Part shown: one piece after another, positions 1-8,870 of the stretch
Position numbering within the stretch: the first letter of the stretch is position 1
Layout: each line of letters opens with the position of its first letter
Source of the DNA: Candidatus Zixiibacteriota bacterium
GTDB lineage: Bacteria > Zixibacteria > MSB-5A5 > GN15 > FEB-12
DNA length: 64,000 bases
Direction of reading: 5' to 3'
Assembly: GCA_029860345.1 (NCBI GenBank)
Contig: JAOUBJ010000017.1
Span: 67,501-131,500, forward strand
Notes under the pieces: model-generated
Databases searched by the model: none
What the model was told of the DNA's origin: nothing
Seen by the model: only the letters and a program-made list of their open reading frames with translations
Translations under genes and position numbers: made by a program

Positions 1-16
1 ACTGAGCTATAGGCCC
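1..16 (-). tRNA. tRNA-Ile 5' fragment (rRNA spacer)
   Basis: On the minus strand these bases read GGGCCTATAGCTCAGT, the standard beginning of a spacer tRNA-Ile (acceptor strand plus start of the D arm). The gene continues beyond the window, so the anticodon cannot be seen. The identity rests on the start sequence and on its place about 136 bases downstream of 16S, where tRNA-Ile(GAT) commonly sits. tRNA-Ala would normally start GGGGC. Confidence 0.8.
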
Positions 17-152
17 ATTCAACTCGTACCGCCCATAATTGGCGGACGAATTTTTAAAATAGTCGGCTGAGACAAGAGTCTCTAATCGTGTCGGAGAATC
101 GTGTCGCTCGACCTAAGCGTTGCTAAGCAAGCTTAGCACACCGTGCTCCTTA

Positions 153-1707
<1,555 letters not shown>

Positions 1708-1822
1708 TATTCTTATAGATTGTTATCAAATCCTGACGCAAACAAAACGTTTGCATCGTTCATAGATTCACAAAAATTAATAGAGTCTCAAAGTTTATAA
1801 AAAACTATTGGACCCGCGACAC

Positions 1823-1851
1823 GAAGACAAGATTGAGTATCTCTTGTCTTC
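1823..1851 (-). other. Perfect 10-bp hairpin in rRNA leader
   Basis: GAAGACAAGA (1823-1832) is exactly complementary to TCTTGTCTTC (1842-1851), leaving a 9-base loop. It lies between boxA and the 16S 5' end. It may be an RNase III processing or folding element. No U-run follows it. Confidence 0.55.
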
Positions 1852-1865
1852 AGCACGACTATTTA

Positions 1866-1879
1866 GTTGTCAAAGAGCG
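1866..1879 (-). promoter_or_regulatory. boxA-like antitermination site in rRNA leader
   Basis: The minus strand reads CGCTCTTTGACAAC here, close to the bacterial boxA consensus (TGCTCTTTnACA) bound by NusB/NusE. It lies in the leader about 160 bases upstream of 16S, where boxA is expected. Its role in rRNA antitermination is inferred from position and sequence. Confidence 0.7.
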
Positions 1880-1940
1880 TTCGATTCTACGGCCTGCTCT
1901 CGCAGGCAGGCGCCCAAAATACTGATTCGCATTGCTTTGT

Positions 1941-1966
1941 CAAGACATTTCTTTCAAAATGTCTTG
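1941..1966 (-). other. Perfect 10-bp hairpin in rRNA leader
   Basis: CAAGACATTT (1941-1950) pairs exactly with AAATGTCTTG (1957-1966) around a 6-base loop. It is located between the promoter and boxA. The minus strand at this end also contains TTGACA, which could act as a second -35 element, though no good -10 follows it. Confidence 0.5.
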
Positions 1967-2012
1967 TGGGGCCAAACTTTTTTTCGCTTGCGTATTCTGA
2001 GCGACTTTTTAG

Positions 2013-2049
2013 CGACAAAAAGCCCATTTATGGGCGGCCCCTTTTGTCG
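2013..2049 (-). terminator. Nested hairpin with U-tract just after the rRNA start site
   Basis: An inner stem GCCCAT/ATGGGC (2022-2027 and 2030-2035) is followed on the minus strand by TTTTTG, giving the look of a small intrinsic terminator. An outer stem CGACAAAA/TTTTGTCG (2013-2020 and 2042-2049) encloses it. The structure begins about 12 bases after the predicted start of transcription. It could attenuate initiation or stabilise the leader. Function is not shown by sequence alone. Confidence 0.4.
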
Positions 2050-2067
2050 TAATAATATCGACAATAT

Positions 2068-2096
2068 ATTATACGACTTTAGCTTAACTGTGTCAA
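2068..2096 (-). promoter_or_regulatory. Consensus sigma-70 promoter of the rRNA operon
   Basis: The minus strand has TTGACA (complement of 2091-2096), exactly 17 bases, then TATAAT (complement of 2068-2073). Both hexamers match the consensus perfectly at optimal spacing. Transcription would start near 2061 and give a leader of about 355 bases before 16S. Confidence 0.88.
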
Positions 2097-2388
2097 GCGA
2101 ATGCGGCGGGATTTTGGGGTTGGCTGGCTCTCGGATGAGTCTCCGTAGGGCGGGTCCGTCTTCGCCTGCGCGCCGCGGCGTGAATCCGCCAAACAGTGCT
2201 TGGCAGATGTCCACATCTGCCGATGTCGCAGTGGGCGGCAAGACATACTGCAAACGGCACTAGCCCGACCTGTACAACCAATAACCGCAAACCTCATTTC
2301 CCTGCCGGCAATCGGATACTACCCTGTACATCAATCTTGGGTCTGTTGTCCTTCTTCGCTTTAGGCTTCTAAGTCGCAACCGCCTTTC

Positions 2389-3199
2389 TTAAGCGTATTC
2401 ATTGTTGCCTATTACGGTGTTCGGATCCGGTTCAGGGTGGCAGCCGATCGTGTCCACATTGGAGATACTGGAATAGACATGGTGAATTCCGCGTGATTTG
2501 ATAGCTAGCTGCACACGAAAAACCAAGCCCTCGTCGGTGGTTCCAGCGAAGGATTCGGAGCTTGTCTCAGGCACTGGAATCAACAGAGCCGAGACCACTT
2601 CCGACACAGGCAGCGCGCCTATCACAGTCTCCAAGGTCTTGTCGTCTACTGTCGCCTCAACTTTGTTCAACGTGCCGTCGGCCATCAAATCTACACTGGC
2701 GTCAGCGTTCCCGATAACCGGTCTTTTGGAATTGATGTAATATTTGTTAGTGTAATCGACCCTTGCTTCCTCTCGGAAGTCATTGGACACTACAATGAGG
2801 CCGGAATTGTCCTGCGGCCTGACTTGAGGATCGTAGCCTTGAATTGAATCAAAGAACCTGATTAGGGTTTCCAACTGCACCGATGGTATCGTCTGGTATC
2901 CGATAGCGTTCAAGTTGTCACGCAGACTGTTGAATTCGGTCGAGTGTAAAGCAAGTGTTGGCACTGTCTTCTTAAGTCTGTCAACCTCTATTGGCTCTTT
3001 GCTCGACAATACCGTAATTATGAGTTGCGAATCATACAAGGATTCGAGGAAAGTAACCTCCCTAACACACCCCCTTCTTGACATAGAAAGGAATGCCGGG
3101 CACCCCTTTGTAGTCAGATTTCCCTCTTTTCACAGTGAACACATGTCCACAGCCTACCGTCAAGAAGCACAAACAGATAAGCCAAACACTCTTGGTCAT
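2389..3199 (-). pseudogene. Exported lipoprotein-like gene interrupted by one frameshift
   Basis: A start at 3199 with a strong ribosome site (AGGAGGTC, complement of 3204-3211) opens a 45-residue frame. It begins MTKSVWLICLCFLTVGCG, a signal peptide ending in a possible lipobox (TVGC), runs to VKKGVC and stops at TAG (3062-3064). Shifting one base just before this stop continues directly into a frame of about 225 residues ending at 2389. The two parts join smoothly as VKKGVC-REVTFLES. The 231-residue frame alone has no ribosome site of its own. I do not recognise the family. The break is next to a run of five G bases. It may be a sequencing error, a decayed gene or recoding. Confidence 0.65.
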
Positions 3200-3370
3200 C
3201 ACTGACCTCCTTCGATAAAGTTCATCGTTAACTCCCCTATGATATCAACGCGCAAACCGCCGTGCACTGTGGGCAGGCAGAGACCCACACCTACCCCTGG
3301 ATGAAGGACCCAACAGGCTACCCTTTCACCATCGACCCGTTGAGCCAAACCGGTTTATGAGCACACCGGG

Positions 3371-4450
3371 CTATGTTAGGAGTGTTACGTTGAGATATTC
3401 GAGCACCTTATTGACATTGATTGCATACGTCCAGTTCTCCTGTTCGTACCCTTTGCGTAGCCTCTCCTGCCATCCACCCCATAGAAGAGCGACGGGATGA
3501 TTCCCCTCTGTCGTCGCAATGAGCTTTCCACTGTCACCGTGATCCGAAAAAGCTCCTCCGGGATCTTCTCCGATGATGAGAAAATCGGTGTAGACGGACC
3601 ACTTTTCGTCGTCGAGCCATTCGTATGCAAAGGCTGCAATGACTCCATGCTGTTTGCCTCTGGTACGACCCACGCCTGTCACTTCGGTACCTATTATATC
3701 CATTGAATCGTAGTCTACAGCCAGCGGTTCACCCAGCTTGTCGATGGAATGAACACCCGCCTTAATTGCGTTCTTAGCGTCATCGTTGACTTTGACAAAC
3801 CCACAATCCACTCGCACCAACGCAAAGGCTTCGTCGATAATGTCGTCGTAATGTACTTCGTCCGGTTGGTACTCCAATTCCTTGGCTGTGCGGCCAATGG
3901 CAAACTGTCCCGGCAGGGGATGCGAAATCTGCCTACCGAAGCCGCCGGATACATGTTGGTTGGTTAGGAGTCCGACCCTTGTGTCGTCGTCGCGGTCAAC
4001 CACGGCGCAGGCAGCGGTTCCAAGATAACCATCACCAAATTCGTCAAATGCTCCCAGTTGAACGCCGCCTACCAATCCAATGCGGCCTTGTCGAAGGTCT
4101 TGAACAAGTTCTGCGTTTTCGTCGCTCAACGGCGGAGGGGTCTTCTCTTCCTCAGCCTTGCCGCCCCTGACAACATCGGTAGGACAGTAGACCGTGTCTC
4201 CATCAATCGTCGCCTTAAGTTCCTTCGGCGCCTTCTGGTTCTTAGGTATCAGTCCCGGGTTGACCTTATCCGGCACGAATATGATTACCGCTGGTTGGTT
4301 GGTACTAACCCCACCTTTGTACTTGAATCCCAACGCACTCCCGAGATTTTGGTTGATTGAATCGATCTTATCGCGATTCTGGTCACGAATGATCATTAGC
4401 TCTCTCAAAGTGCTGGCTTGTTTTCTGCTACCGGCCTGCTTTTTACCCAT
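3371..4450 (-). CDS. Trypsin-fold serine protease, Nal1-like
   Basis: A 359-residue protein with the trypsin-fold catalytic signatures: LLTNQHV with His166, a candidate Asp206 in IIDEAFALV, and HGDSGKL with Ser307. The layout and the long N-terminal region with VIIFVPDKV resemble bacterial Nal1-type peptidases. There is no signal peptide, so a cytoplasmic location is likely. The start at 4450 is chosen because AAGGAGC sits just upstream; the frame continues 58 codons further upstream without a ribosome site. The substrate is unknown. It faces the frameshifted lipoprotein in the same direction across a gap of about 170 bases. Confidence 0.75.
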   Translation of the reverse strand: MGKKQAGSRKQASTLRELMIIRDQNRDKIDSINQNLGSALGFKYKGGVSTNQPAVIIFVPDKVNPGLIPKNQKAPKELKATIDGDTVYCPTDVVRGGKAEEEKTPPPLSDENAELVQDLRQGRIGLVGGVQLGAFDEFGDGYLGTAACAVVDRDDDTRVGLLTNQHVSGGFGRQISHPLPGQFAIGRTAKELEYQPDEVHYDDIIDEAFALVRVDCGFVKVNDDAKNAIKAGVHSIDKLGEPLAVDYDSMDIIGTEVTGVGRTRGKQHGVIAAFAYEWLDDEKWSVYTDFLIIGEDPGGAFSDHGDSGKLIATTEGNHPVALLWGGWQERLRKGYEQENWTYAINVNKVLEYLNVTLLT

Positions 4451-5199
4451 GAAAAGCTCCTTCGTGATTTTGGTTATTTTAAGCCTCGCAAAAGATACGA
4501 ACAGTGACCGCCGATTGTTGGCAACAAGAACGTCACATGGCAGATCAGGTAGGAGCATCCCTACAATCGTCCCAAAAGCTCCATATAGAGAGGGGAATAC
4601 CTGCCACTCCCCTACACGTCCCAAGCCAAGCGAGTAATCCTGCTAACATGATGCTTCAATATGGCTAAGGGAGTCGTCGTTGTCACGCAAAAAGTTGTTG
4701 GGTGGGTGGCCGTGTCCTCACCCTTCGACTGCGCTCAGGGTGACAATGGGGGCAGATGTGGACGTCTGCCGCGCACAGAAATGAGATTGCCGCGTCGCTA
4801 CGACACACGTGTCTTCGCTCCTCGCAATGACGCGCGAAGCGCGAAGAAGCCATTCATGGCCCCCTCGACTCCGCTCGGGGTGACAGGCTAGGGCAGATGT
4901 GGACGTCTGCCGCCCTTGGAAGACTGGATTCTGGCCTTCGCCAGAATGACTCAGACAGAGAAGATGGATTCCCGCCTGCGCGGGAATGACTAAGGCGGCG
5001 GGATCACAGTCCGCCGCGGCGGACTGCCCTACAAGACTAAGAGTCGGAACCCATTAGGGGGTCCCAACCTACGAAGATAGTTTTAACTTGACAATATCAT
5101 CGATATTGTAGGTCACTTATGCAACAATGACTCTCATTCGTCGATTGTCCACCTTTGATAGAGTTAGTTGTGTCGGCAGTTAATGATAAGGAGGATCGG
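4451..5199. repeat. Intergenic array of short palindromic repeats
   Basis: Several imperfect palindromes follow one another without coding potential. They include TCACCCT/AGGGTGA arms around 4717-4743, GGCAGATGTGGACGTCTGCC at 4751-4770 and again at 4892-4911, a CCCCTCGACTCCGCTCGGGG variant at 4861-4880, ATTCTGGCCTTCGCCAGAAT at 4929-4948, a CCCGCctgcGCGGG stem near 4966-4985, and GTCCGCCGCGGCGGAC at 5009-5024. The same units recur at other gaps in the window. The right end also holds the promoter region of the next operon. Confidence 0.8.
5088..5109 (+). promoter_or_regulatory. -35-like element with operator-like palindrome
   Basis: TTGACA (5088-5093) overlaps a perfect inverted repeat, ACAATATC-ATC-GATATTGT (5091-5109), about 90 bases before the lipoprotein start at 5200. 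A repressor bound here would block a promoter using this -35. No convincing -10 was found at 16-18 bases, so promoter activity is tentative. Confidence 0.4.
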
Positions 5200-5505
5200 A
5201 TGAAGAAGTTTTCCGGCCTGTTTCTGGCCTGTCTCCTGCTAATCTGTCTCGGGATCGCCTGCGAGAAAAATCAGGACGTCCCGTGGGCTGAAGCCCTTCC
5301 CGAAATCCCGGCCAGTTACGGCGAATTGGAGGCTGTGACATCGGTTCCGGAATATCCCGGCTGGTTGCAGTTGTGGTTCCAGGACGATGCGGGTACGATT
5401 CGAATCGTGCGCGTCCATTTGTTTGACAACGTGTTGCTCGACGATGTCAAGACCATTGAACGAACCGGATCGGTGGTAGAGGAGGTTGTCGAAGATGAAG
5501 GATAG
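5200..5505 (+). CDS. Small predicted lipoprotein
   Basis: A 101-residue protein starting MKKFSGLFLACLLLICLGIAC: a basic N-terminus, a hydrophobic stretch and a Cys at residue 21 suited to lipid attachment, though the -3 residue is Gly rather than Leu. The mature part is acidic with no recognised domain. The start at 5200 is preferred over upstream alternatives because AAGGAGGA lies at 5188-5195. The gene overlaps the next one by 11 bases, so the two are probably translated together at the cell envelope. Function unknown. Confidence 0.7.
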   Translation: MKKFSGLFLACLLLICLGIACEKNQDVPWAEALPEIPASYGELEAVTSVPEYPGWLQLWFQDDAGTIRIVRVHLFDNVLLDDVKTIERTGSVVEEVVEDEG

Positions 5506-5716
5506 CCACTACACAATCGTAAACCGCGCGCTGTTTCTGATAGCGGCCGCCATGTTCGTGGTAGCCATGTTGGAATGGGTGTTACGGTGGTTCGGGTATA
5601 CGCTCACCTGGCTGCCCTACGGTCCGGGTCGTCTGCTTGAGTTGGCGGCTATGATGGCGGTCTTTGTCATTATGCTATTGCTGCGGCAGATTCGCGATAT
5701 ACTTAGAAGCAAATAG
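5495..5716 (+). CDS. Small membrane protein, two transmembrane helices
   Basis: A 73-residue protein with two hydrophobic segments, roughly residues 12-31 and 45-64, and a basic C-terminal tail (RQIRDILRSK), typical of a small inner-membrane protein. The ATG at 5495 is favoured because AGGAGG (5479-5484) is about ten bases upstream; a TTG at 5486 lies too close to that site. It overlaps the preceding lipoprotein gene and likely works with it. No family is recognised. Confidence 0.65.
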   Translation: MKDSHYTIVNRALFLIAAAMFVVAMLEWVLRWFGYTLTWLPYGPGRLLELAAMMAVFVIMLLLRQIRDILRSK

Positions 5717-6083
5717 CCGGTAGCCCGAGTAACAATAGGCGTGGAGTTCATGCTTGGACTCCGCTTAGCATGAAGTCGGGTAGCCTGTGGGCTTGCCCCG
5801 GGCTTCAAGCCGTAAGTGAGCGGAAGGCAGGCTGATCGGTTCTTTAGAAATCCACCGCAAGCGGGTTGTTGAAAAAGGCCTGGCTCGCAGGTGGTGTTGG
5901 GCGACCCCGCCCGACACCTGCCGCCCAAACCAATGGCTGTCAGGCGAGTCACCTGACAGCACCTTCATCGCGAAGCACTTCACCTTGCGGTATTGAGGGT
6001 TTAGCAACAAACCGCAGGCAAATAGGCCGCCCAGAGGCAGGATCACAGGGAACCTGCTCTACAGTTCTGAATTGCGCACTCGC
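5717..6083. repeat. Intergenic region with dispersed repeat
   Basis: No credible gene is present. A GC-rich block at about 5880-5960 (including GGCGACCCCGCCCGACACC and CTGTCAGGCGAGTCACCTGACAGC) recurs as an inverted, slightly diverged copy at about 14568-14645, and part of it again at 54571-54600. The smaller palindromes inside could form stems. Confidence 0.7.
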
Positions 6084-6419
6084 TCAAGGTGGAGGCAAAC
6101 CGTCCGGAGTTGGATTGTTAAGTTGCGTCATTCGATGCCGGTGTTCTGCCTCTGTGATCCTACCTTCTGCCAGGGCAAGATTCGCCTCCGACACCGGGCG
6201 CAATTCCTCGTATTGCGCATTCGACAGTTTTATACCTACCTGACAAACCGGGCAGATGAGTAGAACGTCGCTCTCATAGGGAAACACCGGAATGAAAAAC
6301 AGTGTAAACCAGACGGACCTCTTGCATAGGTGCCAGAGGTTTTCATTATTACAATTCTCGCACTTGTGAGCGATTGCGGGTCCGTGGTCCTTAAACTTCG
6401 TGTGCCCCCAGCCAAACAA
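6084..6419 (-). CDS. Zinc-ribbon membrane-associated protein
   Basis: A protein of about 111 residues with a split zinc ribbon: CENC near residue 20 and CPVC near residue 57 enclose the hydrophobic WFTLFFIPVFPYESDVLLI. This arrangement matches the widespread small zinc-ribbon family whose members begin with an aromatic-rich FGWG sequence and continue KDHGP. The C-terminal tail is charged and may be helical. The start is uncertain. No ATG is in frame; TTG at 6419 or CTG at 6446 are possible, with GGAGG at 6435-6439. Role unknown. Confidence 0.75.
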   Translation of the reverse strand: MFGWGHTKFKDHGPAIAHKCENCNNENLWHLCKRSVWFTLFFIPVFPYESDVLLICPVCQVGIKLSNAQYEELRPVSEANLALAEGRITEAEHRHRMTQLNNPTPDGLPPP

Positions 6420-6641
6420 GAAAAAGAAAGCGTACCTCCGTTCCAGGTTCGATCATTCAGAGACAGCGCGGAGATGTCAACCACAGACGCACAAACGTCA
6501 CGAGTCACCTCCACGTTCGCTACTCTTATGTAAACCGACGGTAGTGACCCTCATGCTTATTGTCAAGCTCAAAAGGCTGGAAGAGGCGGACTCTTGATCC
6601 GGTTTCACACCAGGATGCTAAGCACCCACGGAATTGCGGCC

Positions 6642-6669
6642 TTGACGGATTTCGAAGGTGGGTTATCTT
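6642..6669 (+). promoter_or_regulatory. Predicted promoter of the TIM-barrel/dockerin gene
   Basis: TTGACG (6642-6647), a 16-base spacer and TATCTT (6664-6669) give a plausible sigma-70-type promoter, with transcription starting near 6676, only about 15 bases before the ATG at 6691. This is a prediction from sequence only. Confidence 0.45.
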
Positions 6670-6690
6670 GCTGTAGACAAAGGTCTGTCC

Positions 6691-8715
6691 ATGATTAGAA
6701 AGCTTTTCGCAAACAGTTGTATCGTTGTAGCAGTTGTACTCACGTTTTGTTCGCAAGCAGCAGCTCAGGAGTTTGAACTGACGAACAACTTCCTGATGAA
6801 CCTGAGTTTTATCACCGGCACCGATCGGGGCATGCCGCAAAACCTCGACGACAATTTCGGCTGGATGCAGAACCAGGGTTACACCCATCTGCGCTTTTTC
6901 GGTATCTTTCCGGGCGGTGTGCACTGTTTCCCCTCCCCCACCCTCGACGCCAACGGATACCCGAACAGCAGCTACCATGAACCGGTCCTGCAACTTTTGG
7001 TAGCAAAAGCCGCGCAGTACGATATCGTGGTGAATTTCGATGGCTGGGAGATCATCGCCGAGTCCAACTATGACACCACGGCAACGGGCTTCGGATATAT
7101 CACACCCGAAGAGATTGGAGAAGTCGTACAGGACGTTCTGGACCTGGGTGTAACACTGGTAACCGAAGAGCAGTTCGGGAGTGGATATTTGCAGGCAATA
7201 CAAGCAACCACCACAGCCGCAGGTGCGACACACGAGACGACAGCAGGCCTGTGGTATCAATCGTCGTCGGCGTCGTTGATAGCCGATGCTCAATTGGTCA
7301 GCGTTTTCAACTACTTTCCACGCAATGACGTCGAAGCCGATTCGATCATAGCAGCCGGTCAGGGCTTTGATATCCCTGCCACGGTGGGTGGCATCCATGC
7401 ATTCCTGGAAAGCCCTCGGCATTTCGGTGTACCGACATCGTTGGCGATAGGATCGTTCGGGACGATGGAAACAGAGCAGTGGCGGAACGTTCTTCGCTTC
7501 GTTCAACTCCAACATCACCCCGACCGGTTTTCTATAGAAGAGCAGAACCACAGTTTTCTCATTTCGGGCGGCTTCAACTTCGCGGACTATATCGGAACTG
7601 AGGTAACGGCCCTGGGCGAGGAAGCGATCGGTGAGCGCCCAATAGCCAACCTGGTTTTGGATGCGTCGGCGTTGTTTTCAGGGTCGTACATTCCGACCTG
7701 GCATGCTTCACTGGTCAGTAGTCCGGCTGTGGTCGGAACCTTCACCCAGTTGGGTTACAAAGTGATCGCCACGGTTGACTCAGTACTCCCGGAAGCTGAG
7801 ATGGTCTATGTGCTGCTGGCCGGTGGCACCGATATCTCCAATGTAGCCCCATTGCCGGATTATGTTCTGGACCTAATTGCCGACACGCGGCCGGTTTTCA
7901 TCCAACCTACCTACGGCATCCCGGACGACAATGACGCTCCCACCTGGCTGCCGCTGAGGCAACACTTCGGGCTGCCGTCGGGTGAGACACAGACACTCTT
8001 CAACGAGATACCTGACACTGTGATCTTCAACGGTCATCCGACGATGTGGGGAGGCGTTCAACTGTACTTGACTCCCAGCGTGGAGTTGTTGCCCGCGTCG
8101 CAGGTGGACACTTCGGTGGCCACTGTTGTGTTGTCGGGCGATGTCTTGGGTCAGGAGACAGCGCTGGTAATCGAACACGGCAATCACTGGGTTGTTAACA
8201 GCGGTGTGGTTCATCTGGAGGCTTCGTTTGTCTTTTCCAGTCTGCTGGGTGGACCATCGAATGAACCGGCGGGTGCGGACATCATGTTGGCCGACGGAAC
8301 GGGTCTGATCTTTGCCGAATACGCCACGAGTATCGATGTTGATCTGCCTTGGGATGGGGTCTCTCGGGTCAGGAGGTTTGATCCTCTGGGCAATCCAACC
8401 TCCGATATCGAACTCGACCTTTTCGGCAATTACTCTGCGATGATGGCACGCGGCGAGTTGGTGATCTTAAGCAGTTTGTTCGTGCCATGCTGTAACGATG
8501 TACGTGGTAACATCGACAGCGATCCGGCCGAAGTAATTGACATCTCAGACCTAGTCTACCTGGTCGACTTCATGTTCTCAGGTGGCCCGGAACCGTCCTG
8601 CTTTGACGAAAGTGATGTCGACGGCAGCGGGGTTGAGCCGGTTGATATCGCCGACCTGGTGTATCTGGTAGATTACATGTTCAACGACGGCCCACCGCCA
8701 ACGGCGTGCCCATGA
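6691..8715 (+). CDS. Secreted TIM-barrel-like protein with dockerin-like tail
   Basis: A 674-residue exported protein. The signal peptide is MIRKLFANSCIVVAVVLTF followed by CSQAAAQ, with cleavage likely after AAA. The next 300 or so residues (THLRFFGIFPGG, VVNFDGWEI, LVTEEQFG, then a late WRNVLRFVQL) look like a glycoside-hydrolase clan-A type barrel. This is judged from pattern and the family is not identified. The tail from about residue 604 has two EF-hand-like dockerin repeats, each with DISDLVYLVDFMF or DIADLVYLVDYMF and GGPEP/DGPPP, which suggests calcium-dependent attachment outside the cell. Start chosen at 6691 because only this places the signal peptide correctly. The next gene has the same type of tail. 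Confidence 0.8.
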   Translation: MIRKLFANSCIVVAVVLTFCSQAAAQEFELTNNFLMNLSFITGTDRGMPQNLDDNFGWMQNQGYTHLRFFGIFPGGVHCFPSPTLDANGYPNSSYHEPVLQLLVAKAAQYDIVVNFDGWEIIAESNYDTTATGFGYITPEEIGEVVQDVLDLGVTLVTEEQFGSGYLQAIQATTTAAGATHETTAGLWYQSSSASLIADAQLVSVFNYFPRNDVEADSIIAAGQGFDIPATVGGIHAFLESPRHFGVPTSLAIGSFGTMETEQWRNVLRFVQLQHHPDRFSIEEQNHSFLISGGFNFADYIGTEVTALGEEAIGERPIANLVLDASALFSGSYIPTWHASLVSSPAVVGTFTQLGYKVIATVDSVLPEAEMVYVLLAGGTDISNVAPLPDYVLDLIADTRPVFIQPTYGIPDDNDAPTWLPLRQHFGLPSGETQTLFNEIPDTVIFNGHPTMWGGVQLYLTPSVELLPASQVDTSVATVVLSGDVLGQETALVIEHGNHWVVNSGVVHLEASFVFSSLLGGPSNEPAGADIMLADGTGLIFAEYATSIDVDLPWDGVSRVRRFDPLGNPTSDIELDLFGNYSAMMARGELVILSSLFVPCCNDVRGNIDSDPAEVIDISDLVYLVDFMFSGGPEPSCFDESDVDGSGVEPVDIADLVYLVDYMFNDGPPPTACP

Positions 8716-8731
8716 TGCTTCAGTGAAGAGG

Positions 8732-8774
8732 CGGATTCACGCCGCGGCGCGCAGGCGAAGACGGACCCGCCCTA
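8732..8774. repeat. GC-rich dispersed repeat (inverted copy of about 2147-2190)
   Basis: The stretch running from GGCGGATTCACGCCGCGG to GACGGACCCGCCCTAC is the reverse complement of the block at about 2145-2190. Related sequence lies at about 14725-14770. It sits directly after the TIM-barrel gene and could act as a transcription end signal, but has no T-run. Confidence 0.7.
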
Positions 8775-8794
8775 CCTGCAATCTCGTTTTCCCC

Positions 8795-8822
8795 TTGACA
8801 GAGGCGGGAAAAGCACTACTTT
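8795..8822 (+). promoter_or_regulatory. Predicted promoter of the subtilase gene
   Basis: TTGACA (8795-8800), a 16-base spacer and TACTTT (8817-8822), followed by about 48 bases to the ATG at 8871. The perfect -35 makes this one of the better candidates in the window. Confidence 0.55.
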
Positions 8823-8870
8823 GAACGTGGATCACTTTTGATACCAAGAGAGCATACAACCGGAGGTCGC

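Larger units (their letters stand above)
1708..2388. other. rRNA leader and upstream intergenic region
   Basis: Besides the rRNA promoter, boxA and leader hairpins, this stretch holds two dispersed repeats. One is a GC-rich block at about 2147-2190 whose inverted copy lies at about 8732-8774. The other is the palindrome GGCAGATGTCCACATCTGCC at 2202-2221. An open frame running through 1808-2263 crosses the leader and promoter and is not credible as a gene. Confidence 0.6.

Noticed and set aside
1808-2263. 151-codon plus-strand frame
   Set aside because: It runs through the rRNA leader hairpins, promoter and a dispersed repeat, antisense to the rRNA transcript.
3060-3075. prfB-like +1 recoding at AAGGGGGTGTGTTAG
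   Set aside because: The P-site codon would be TGT and re-pairing on GTT is poor, unlike CTT to TTT in prfB. A sequence error or simple mutation is likelier.
4680-5040. CRISPR-like spacing of repeats
   Set aside because: The units are different palindromes without a constant repeat and spacer length, and no cas genes are present.
6526-7551. 341-codon minus-strand frame
   Set aside because: Antisense shadow of the secreted TIM-barrel gene, with low-complexity, Cys/Arg-rich composition.
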